A stretch of DNA of 64,000 bases from the NCBI RefSeq assembly GCF_030063135.1, contig NZ_JASISO010000007.1:62001-126000 (forward strand). Reading direction: 5' to 3'. This DNA is from Streptomyces sp. G-G2 (GTDB lineage: Bacteria > Actinomycetota > Actinomycetes > Streptomycetales > Streptomycetaceae). The position numbers and the translations under genes were made by a program. The number at the start of each line of letters is the position of its first letter. The stretch's first letter is position 1. The notes beneath the pieces are model-generated. The model did not search any database. It saw only the letters and a program-made list of their open reading frames with translations, and was not told the DNA's origin. Positions 58,958-64,000 of the stretch are shown here, one piece after another.

Positions 58958-59307
58958 TGCCCGTCCGCCTTCGCGGAGCGTTCCGCGACGCCGCAACGCT
59001 GTCCACAGCCTGTGCATACGTCGGACCGCGCAGCCGGTACGCGAACCCGTTCACAGCCGGGGCTCGGTCCCCGCTCGGTCCCCCGATGGACGCTGCGGAG
59101 TCGGTAGACCTCTTCACAGCCACGCTCCGGGGCCCGGTCGGACGCCACTACGCAGCTCGCTTCGCCCGAGCGCTGCGCGGGCTCGACCTGATGTGCACAT
59201 GTCCCCTTGACGCTCCGTGCCACGCGGACGTTCTCCTTCGCCTCGCCAATGAGCCCGGCGACGGCACCGCACCTCGCACCACCGATCTTCTGGAAGGCCC
59301 CCGATGA
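58957..59307 (+). CDS. DUF4326 domain protein
   Basis: 116 residues. AYVGPRSRYANPF and LDLMCTCPLDAPCHADVLL with three conserved cysteines match DUF4326, a small family common in phages and mobile elements, of unknown function. ATG 58957 overlaps the previous stop; GTG at 58954 is possible. Confidence 0.8.
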   Translation: MPVRLRGAFRDAATLSTACAYVGPRSRYANPFTAGARSPLGPPMDAAESVDLFTATLRGPVGRHYAARFARALRGLDLMCTCPLDAPCHADVLLRLANEPGDGTAPRTTDLLEGPR

Positions 59308-59723
59308 GTCACCCGATCATGTTCGCTGCGGCCAAACACCTCACGACCGCAGAGGAGCGGCGCAAGACCGCTCGGGAGGCCGCGTTCCGCACCTGGGGCC
59401 CGAGGTCGATCACCGCAGCGTCCAAGTACGCACGCACCCTCCTGGGGGCCGCCGCAGTCACGCTCGACTGGGAGGTGCTGGGACTTCTCAGCTTCGAAGA
59501 ACACCTGCAAGCTTTCGCGTCGCTCGACACGACCGGGGGCCAGCACCTGGAGCTGTACTACACCGACCAGGGCGGCACAGAACGAATCTCGCTGCGGGTG
59601 TCGTGCGTGAGCTGCCCAAGTCAGCACGTGCACGAGGTCACCTCGTTGGAACAGCTCGGACAGCTCCTCTCGCAGACCCCGGCCTGGCAGGACATCAGCC
59701 CGCGCGACGGGGGCAACCTCTGA
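59304..59723 (+). CDS. Hypothetical protein of the element core
   Basis: 139 residues. It has a helical N-terminus (TTAEERRKTAREAAFRTWG) and a C-terminal domain with an RVSCVSCPSQHVHEV segment whose Cys/His cluster may bind zinc. No known family recognised. Overlaps both neighbours by one to four bases, so it belongs to the operon. Confidence 0.65.
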   Translation: MSHPIMFAAAKHLTTAEERRKTAREAAFRTWGPRSITAASKYARTLLGAAAVTLDWEVLGLLSFEEHLQAFASLDTTGGQHLELYYTDQGGTERISLRVSCVSCPSQHVHEVTSLEQLGQLLSQTPAWQDISPRDGGNL

Positions 59724-60841
59724 TGTCACACGCGCACATAGACACCGCGGCGGGAAACGAACGGCAGGAGAGCTACAGTCTGCGCGGAATGACGGCCTGG
59801 GACCGCAGTGCGATCATCCTGCTCGGCGCGGCCGGCTTCGCTTTCTCGTACGACGCACTGCGTCAGATCGCCCTCGCGATCCACGCCAGGGAGACCTTGT
59901 CCTACCTGTTCCCGGTGTTCATCGACGGGTTCATTGCCTACGGCGTGCGGGCGATCGTGCTTCTTAGGCACCAGCGGTTCGCGGCACGGCTCTACGCCTG
60001 GTTCTTGTTCCTCGCGGCGACCGGGGCGAGCCTCGGCGCGAACGCTCTGCACGCCATCACGCTGAACGATTCTCCGCAGGCCGGACGGTCCGCGCTGCAC
60101 CTCGCGGACAGCGTCGTGGGTGTGCTGTCGATGCTCGCGCCCCTCGCGCTGGCGGGATCGGTCCACCTCTACATTTTGATGGCGCGGACGGCTGAGCGGG
60201 CGGTCCCGGACGGGGCTGACTCCGGTCCCGGACCGGTCCGCGAGACGTCTCCGACGCTCGAACGTGTCGCTGTCCAGCAGCGTCCTCGTCCGCTGGAAGC
60301 ACCGGCGCCGATGCCTCCACTGCCGTTGACAAACGGTCCGTCCGCGCCGCAGGACGCCGCCGCAGCAGCCGTTGACCTGCGGAAAGCCGAGCCCCCGCCC
60401 GCAGAAGAAGAACGTACGGAGGACACCGCAGCCCATCCGTCCACCGAAGCGGACGAAGAAGACGCGGAGGGCAAGAGCGCGGACGGACCGGACGGTGGAC
60501 CTACGGACAACGCGCCGACCACAGCACTTCCGGAGGGCACGGAACCCTCCGCGCCCACGGCGGTCCGCATCTCGGCGGACGGAGAAACACCGTCCGTCCC
60601 GGACGACGCGGAATGCCCACAGGACCGGCAGGCGGATGACGACTGGTTGGCAGAGCTGCTGCCGATTGCGCGATCGGCTACCGAGCGAGCCGGACGGACC
60701 AGTCGCGAGGTTGTAGGGGACGCCGTCCGCAAGCACCAGGCGATCAGCAACGACCGGCTTGGTGTGCTGCTGGCCCGGCTGAAGGAAGAGGACGACGAGG
60801 GGGCAAGGACACCCGCCGCTGCCTCCAGCGCCCTCTGGTGA
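59723..60841 (+). CDS. DUF2637 membrane protein with acidic tail
   Basis: 372 residues. Four membrane helices in the first 150 residues (AIILLGAAGFAFSYDALRQ, YLFPVFIDGFIAYGVRAIVL, LYAWFLFLAATGASLGANAL, VVGVLSMLAPLALAGSVHLY) form the DUF2637 domain found in Streptomyces plasmids and conjugative elements, often next to transfer or spread genes. The remaining 200 residues are Pro/Glu/Asp-rich and disordered-looking, with a small helical end (ELLPIARSATERAGRTSREV). A role in transfer is inferred from context. Confidence 0.8.
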   Translation: MSHAHIDTAAGNERQESYSLRGMTAWDRSAIILLGAAGFAFSYDALRQIALAIHARETLSYLFPVFIDGFIAYGVRAIVLLRHQRFAARLYAWFLFLAATGASLGANALHAITLNDSPQAGRSALHLADSVVGVLSMLAPLALAGSVHLYILMARTAERAVPDGADSGPGPVRETSPTLERVAVQQRPRPLEAPAPMPPLPLTNGPSAPQDAAAAAVDLRKAEPPPAEEERTEDTAAHPSTEADEEDAEGKSADGPDGGPTDNAPTTALPEGTEPSAPTAVRISADGETPSVPDDAECPQDRQADDDWLAELLPIARSATERAGRTSREVVGDAVRKHQAISNDRLGVLLARLKEEDDEGARTPAAASSALW

Positions 60842-60924
60842 TGTCATCTCATGACAGGCTCGGGACCTGTGTGGCTCGCGCCGTACAGGCCCCGGCCGGT
60901 CAGCTTGATCAGGAAGGAACGACG

Positions 60925-61476
60925 ATGTGGTCTCGCCGACGCGACCGGGCTGAGGACGCCGCCCGTGCCGATGCCGTACACGCAGCGTCCGCCCTCGCGG
61001 TTCACCTCCAGGGCGGGGGCAGTCTTGTGCCGGTCCAGGCGGACGGTCTTGCCCTTGCGGTCGGTGAGGTCGCCTTCGCGGACGTGGCGTGCTCCGCCGC
61101 CCGCTTCTACGGAACAGGGGTCGACTACCCGACCCCGGCGAGTGGCTACTTCGAGGACCACCCGACCTTCGGCCGGCGGTGGGTGAGCAACGGTCGTCTC
61201 TACTCCCGTCGGCGGCAGGAAGCGGAGGACGCCGCCCGTCCGCAGTGGCGCGATCACACCGCTGCCCGAGTAGTGCTCACGTCGGCTGGCGTACGGCTCC
61301 TCCCGGTGGGGGCTCGTGAGTGGATGCCGTTCGACCACGTCCTCCTGACCGGAGTCGCCAATGAACCGCCCGCCGTCGTGCTCTCGTACAGCACGTGCGC
61401 GCCCCTGCTCCTGAGCGGCCCAGCTGCCCCGTGGCTCGGCGTGGCGGTCGAGCACCTGCACCACAGCTCCGCATAG
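60925..61476 (+). CDS. Hypothetical protein, last gene before the terminator
   Basis: 183 residues from ATG 60925 (AGGAAGG upstream), starting MWSRRRDRAEDAARADAV. Mixed alpha/beta composition; FYGTGVDYPTPASGYFEDHP and AAPWLGVAVEHLHHS are notable, but no family is recognised. It closes the replication/maintenance operon. Confidence 0.6.
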   Translation: MWSRRRDRAEDAARADAVHAASALAVHLQGGGSLVPVQADGLALAVGEVAFADVACSAARFYGTGVDYPTPASGYFEDHPTFGRRWVSNGRLYSRRRQEAEDAARPQWRDHTAARVVLTSAGVRLLPVGAREWMPFDHVLLTGVANEPPAVVLSYSTCAPLLLSGPAAPWLGVAVEHLHHSSA

Positions 61477-61496
61477 GACCGTAAGCCGCTCCACCG

Positions 61497-61540
61497 AAAG
61501 CCGGAACTTAATTCCTGGAATTAAGTTCCGGCTTTTTTGT
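61497..61540. terminator. Strong intrinsic terminator
   Basis: A 19-bp perfect inverted repeat (61497-61515 with 61517-61535; arm begins AAAGCCGGAACTTAATTCC) with a T-run on the plus strand and A's on the other, unusual for this GC-rich genome. It ends the core operon. Confidence 0.92.
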
Positions 61541-61909
61541 TGATTCGAGTTGTCCGCGAACCCCTGCAAGGATTCAGGCACGGCCAACGCCACAAGGCTT
61601 TTCCGGCCTTAGAGATCCGTTTGGGATCTCCTTCGAATCACGCAAGGGACTGATGGCCTTGATATGAGTGACGCCCCCGGCAGCTCAACCGTCTCACAGA
61701 CGCGAAACACGATCGAACTCTTCGACAGATGAGACAGGCAGATAGAGCTACACGCTCCGGCCTGCTTCTCAATTTCTCCGGCATTCGCCGGTAAAGCCCG
61801 CAGGAGGAATCCCGCCTCTTCCTGCGAAGGAGCGGCGCGGCTTCCAGCCCCCGCGGGGCCGCGCCGCTCGCACTTCCGAAATCTCCTGCACCAAGGTTGT
61901 GGTTCCCGC
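61541..61909. other. Noncoding region upstream of the transfer module
   Basis: 369 bp without a supported gene. It contains a 12-bp perfect inverted repeat (GAGCGGCGCGGC, 61830-61841 with 61858-61869), which can form a hairpin close before the lipoprotein gene, and presumably the promoter of the transfer module. The minus-strand frame here has no start signal. Confidence 0.5.
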
Positions 61910-62518
61910 ATGCCTCGATCCACCCGTTTCATACCCATATCAGCCGCAATAGGCGTAGCTGGTTCCCTGGTTCTCCTGTCGGCCGGCTGCTCCAGCTCGG
62001 ACAGCGGCACGTCCGCCGCCTCGACCGCGTCCACGCAGCCGCACTCGGTCTCGGCGGGCATCCCCGATACCGCCCCGTCGCACAGCGGCAGCACCGCCTC
62101 CCCGGCAACAACCCGCCTCCCGAAAGACGTTGAGCGGACGGCTCGGGCCTTCGCCACGGCCTACGCGGAACACGACGCCCGCGACGGCGCCGACCACTCG
62201 TACGCAGACGCCGGCGCTCGGGCCGCCCGGCTCGCCTCGGGCGAACTGGCGGGCGTCCTCGCCCAGAAGCGACCGAGCCAGGACGCCGCATGGGCTGCCC
62301 TGCGGGCCGAGAAGGCCCGACAGACGGTCAAGATCACGGAAGCTGTCGTCCCCGACGGTGCACCTGCCGTAACGGTCCCCTCCGCCCTCGTCCGCGTGAG
62401 CTACACCCTCACGACCACCCCGGAGTCCGGCCACGCGCGCAGCAGTAACGAACAGCTCGCACTCCGACTGGAGCACACCGCCGAGGGCTGGCGCGTCACC
62501 GCCTTGCCATGGGCGTGA
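61910..62518 (+). CDS. Lipoprotein of the transfer module
   Basis: 202 residues. A signal peptide with lipobox LLSAGCSS (Cys at about residue 27), a Ser/Thr-rich linker (residues 28-65), and an exported domain (TARAFATAYAEHDARDGADH; LVRVSYTLTTTPESGH). No named domain is recognised. It is followed ten bases later by the wall-lytic enzyme gene, so it is probably an outer-face part of the transfer apparatus. Confidence 0.75.
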   Translation: MPRSTRFIPISAAIGVAGSLVLLSAGCSSSDSGTSAASTASTQPHSVSAGIPDTAPSHSGSTASPATTRLPKDVERTARAFATAYAEHDARDGADHSYADAGARAARLASGELAGVLAQKRPSQDAAWAALRAEKARQTVKITEAVVPDGAPAVTVPSALVRVSYTLTTTPESGHARSSNEQLALRLEHTAEGWRVTALPWA

Positions 62519-62528
62519 CGGGGCCGCG

Positions 62529-63506
62529 ATGAACAAGGGCACACAAGCTGGCCTGGGACTTGTCACGGCCGGGCTCATCACCGGTGTCGCCATGCTGACC
62601 ACGTTCGGAGGGGCCGACAGCGCCTCCGCGCAGGAAACCGGCCCTGGTGGCGGCATCAAGACGGACGCGCCCGTACCGGGCTGGGTACGCGAGCTGATCA
62701 ACAAGCACGCGGGCGAGTGCCCGCAGGTCACAGCCTCGCTGCTGGCGGCTCAGCTCTACACCGAAAGCAACTTCAACTCCGGCGCGACGTCGCCCGTCGG
62801 CGCCCTCGGCATCGCTCAATTCATGCCGGGGACCTGGGCTCAGCACGGCAAGGACGGCGACGGCGACGGGGTCAAGGACATCCGGAACCCGGCCGACGCC
62901 ATCGCCGCGCAGGCCGCGTACGACTGCACCTTGGCCAAAGAGGTCAAAAAGGTGCCGGGCGACTCGACGGACAACATGTTGGCCGCGTACAACGCGGGCG
63001 GCGGTGCGGTGATCAAGTACGGCGGCATCCCGCCGTACCCCGAGACCCGCGACTACGTGCGCAACATCCGTGCACTGGCCTCGAAATGGGCCGACGCCGT
63101 CAGCCCCGACGCACCGGCCGGCAAGGGCGCTGCTCGCGCGATCACCGCCGCGAAGACAGCTCTGGGCACCTGGTACCGGTGGGGCGGCAGCTGCGTCATG
63201 CCGTACGAGGGCGTGGGCGGCTGCGACTGCTCCTCGCTCACCAAGATGGCCTGGTCAGCGGCGGGAGTGAACTTGCCGCGCACCACGTACGACCAAGTCC
63301 ACGCAGGGACCGCCGTCAAGGCCGTCTCCCAGCTCGCCCCGGGTGACCTGTTGTTCAGCGTCCCCGGAAGCGCCGGACCTGAGCACGTCGGCATGTACAT
63401 CGGCGACGGCCAGGTCATCGACGCCCCGCACACCGGGGCTCAGGTGCGGATCAAGCCGCTCAGCTACTGGAAACCGCAGATCATCGCGATGCGGCACGTC
63501 GGCTAA
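62529..63506 (+). CDS. Lytic transglycosylase fused to NlpC/P60 peptidase
   Basis: 325 residues. An N-terminal membrane/signal helix, then a soluble lytic transglycosylase-like domain with catalytic Glu in LYTESNFNSGA and GALGIAQFMPGTW, and a C-terminal NlpC/P60 (C40) domain with catalytic Cys234 in GCDCSSLTKMAW and His286 in PEHVGMYIGDG. Such two-domain enzymes open the wall for conjugative DNA transfer in actinobacterial elements. Typical neighbour of the other transfer genes. Confidence 0.92.
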   Translation: MNKGTQAGLGLVTAGLITGVAMLTTFGGADSASAQETGPGGGIKTDAPVPGWVRELINKHAGECPQVTASLLAAQLYTESNFNSGATSPVGALGIAQFMPGTWAQHGKDGDGDGVKDIRNPADAIAAQAAYDCTLAKEVKKVPGDSTDNMLAAYNAGGGAVIKYGGIPPYPETRDYVRNIRALASKWADAVSPDAPAGKGAARAITAAKTALGTWYRWGGSCVMPYEGVGGCDCSSLTKMAWSAAGVNLPRTTYDQVHAGTAVKAVSQLAPGDLLFSVPGSAGPEHVGMYIGDGQVIDAPHTGAQVRIKPLSYWKPQIIAMRHVG

Positions 63507-63556
63507 TCATGCCAAAACATCCCAAACTATCCCTCACAGCACCAAGGGGCTGAACC

Positions 63557-63895
63557 ATGCACAACCTCCTTTCTGCCGCTGCCGATCCCTCCCTGCACAC
63601 CACCCTCGCTGCCGGAGTTGACGTCGTGTCCGGCGTGAAGCCCGACTGGGGCCCCTTCGGCAAGCTCGGCGGCACGGCGAAGGTGATCCTCGGCGTCATC
63701 GCTGCCGTCGTCCTCGTCGTCGGGGCGGGCGCGTTCCTCGCCGGTGTCGGCAAGTCGAAGGGCTGGTTCGGTGAGGGCCACTCCACGATGGACAGCTCGC
63801 GCGGCAAGGGCATGATGGTCGGCGGCCTGACCTGCGTCTTCCTCGTCGCCTCCTTCGGCACCATCTTCGCCATCACGTACGGCATGGGTGTGTGA
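63557..63895 (+). CDS. Small two-TM protein, possible pilin-like (VirB2/TrbC-type) subunit
   Basis: 112 residues with two membrane helices (ILGVIAAVVLVVGAGAFLAG and GGLTCVFLVASFGTIFAITY) separated by a short polar loop. The size, the two helices and the place after the wall hydrolase resemble VirB2-like subunits of type IV systems, but there is no diagnostic motif. It is followed after a few bases by the gene that runs out of the window. Confidence 0.6.
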   Translation: MHNLLSAAADPSLHTTLAAGVDVVSGVKPDWGPFGKLGGTAKVILGVIAAVVLVVGAGAFLAGVGKSKGWFGEGHSTMDSSRGKGMMVGGLTCVFLVASFGTIFAITYGMGV

Positions 63896-63898
63896 CCC

Positions 63899-64000
63899 AT
63901 GGCTTCACGATCCCGGAGGAACGTTTCCTCCTCAAAGGGCAGCGGAGCGCGCCGCTCGTCGGCCAAGCTCTGGGGCATCGCGGCCGGCGGTGCGGCAGTG
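63899..64000 (+). CDS. Partial gene of the transfer module (cut by window end)
   Basis: ATG 63899 opens a frame of 34 residues (MASRSRRNVSSSKGSGARRS...) that continues past the edge. Its basic start followed by GIAAGGAAV suggests a membrane protein. A second frame from GTG 63892 (overlapping the previous stop, VTHGFTIPEERFLLKGQR...) is also open, so the frame is not certain. Confidence 0.4.
   Translation, partial: MASRSRRNVSSSKGSGARRSSAKLWGIAAGGAAV

Larger units (their letters stand above)
46775..64000. mobile_element. Integrative and conjugative element (left end and core; right end outside window)
   Basis: Bounded on the left by the tRNA-derived junction. It carries cargo, an XRE/metalloprotease control region, a WhiB-like factor, replication-type proteins with a repeat cluster, a DUF2637 protein and an envelope-crossing set (lipoprotein, transglycosylase/NlpC-P60, two-TM protein), all in plus orientation after 55.6 kb. 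No integrase or excisionase is recognised with certainty within the window; the intact tRNA and integrase should be at the far end. The type of transfer machinery depends on genes beyond 64 kb. Confidence 0.8.

Noticed and set aside
61609..62157. Minus-strand frame across the gap before the lipoprotein gene
   Set aside because: Its 5' half overlaps the lipoprotein signal peptide region, there is no start signal, and the translation matches nothing.

Overview
The window is high-GC actinobacterial DNA and reads as a Streptomyces chromosome close to the replication origin. The evidence is five copies of the ParB-binding parS sequence GTTTCACGTGAAAC, several DnaA boxes, the linked set fhaA-fhaB-pppA-rodA-pbpA-pknB, two adjacent class E sortase genes, crgA, GTG and TTG starts, four-base ATGA/GTGA gene overlaps, and leaderless-type promoters. 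I find no replication-initiation genes of the chromosome itself (dnaA, dnaN, gyrB) in the window, so oriC lies outside it.

Bases 1-7.2 kb carry the tail of an FtsX-type ABC permease, the proteasome activator Bpa, a MobA-like/DUF6457 fusion coupled to a MoeA protein, a TrkA-N potassium channel whose start codon abuts a parS site, and a quinone oxidoreductase. Bases 7.3-23.5 kb are a catabolic region. A branched-chain-type 2-oxoacid dehydrogenase operon (E1alpha, E1beta, E2) faces an Lrp regulator. It is followed by a phenylacetate block: TetR regulator, 3-hydroxyacyl-CoA dehydrogenase, paaN and paaABCDE, interrupted by a TrmH methyltransferase and an HTTM/DUF5819 pair. Three near-identical ACCGA-N4-TCGGT operators join the dehydrogenase operon, the paaH/paaN promoter region and paaA into one probable regulon. 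Bases 23.5-28.2 kb hold an acyl-CoA dehydrogenase (from 22.3 kb), rhodanese, J-domain and DUF2252 proteins, a two-component system broken by an internal deletion, and tRNA-Leu(CAG).

Bases 28.4-46.6 kb are a cell-wall and division region: FHA proteins, PP2C phosphatase, RodA, a class B PBP and PASTA kinase PknB, then three class E sortases around pabA and a 58-residue membrane protein, DUF881, CrgA, rhomboid protease, cyclophilin, a DUF5324 and a LysM protein, and a MarR/MFS pair ending in a parS doublet.

From about 46.78 kb to the right edge lies an integrated element. Its left junction is the 3' end of a tRNA gene (TTCGAATCTCCTAGGCTCCA on the minus strand, resembling tRNA-Ala) joined to unrelated DNA. 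The intact tRNA, the integrase and the other att site should lie beyond 64 kb. Cargo near the junction is a sugar nucleotidyltransferase, a NUDIX hydrolase, a sulfotransferase fused to a formylglycine-generating-enzyme-like domain, and a PPOX protein. Next comes a set made of an HEVGH metalloprotease, a DUF6545-like membrane protein, an amidohydrolase and an XRE regulator. The plus-strand core begins after a compact operator/promoter and a leader with two hairpins sharing one loop. It encodes an AlpA-like HTH protein, a variant WhiB protein, a winged-helix replication-like protein whose gene contains a cluster of repeats and a 35-bp hairpin (candidate origin), a DnaC-like ATPase, DUF4326 and DUF2637 proteins. 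It ends with a cell-envelope transfer set: lipoprotein, transglycosylase/NlpC-P60 enzyme, a small two-TM protein and a cut-off gene. The parts least explained by known families, and most worth attention, are the sulfotransferase-FGE fusion, the metalloprotease/DUF6545/amidohydrolase/XRE set, and the repeat cluster inside the replication-like gene.
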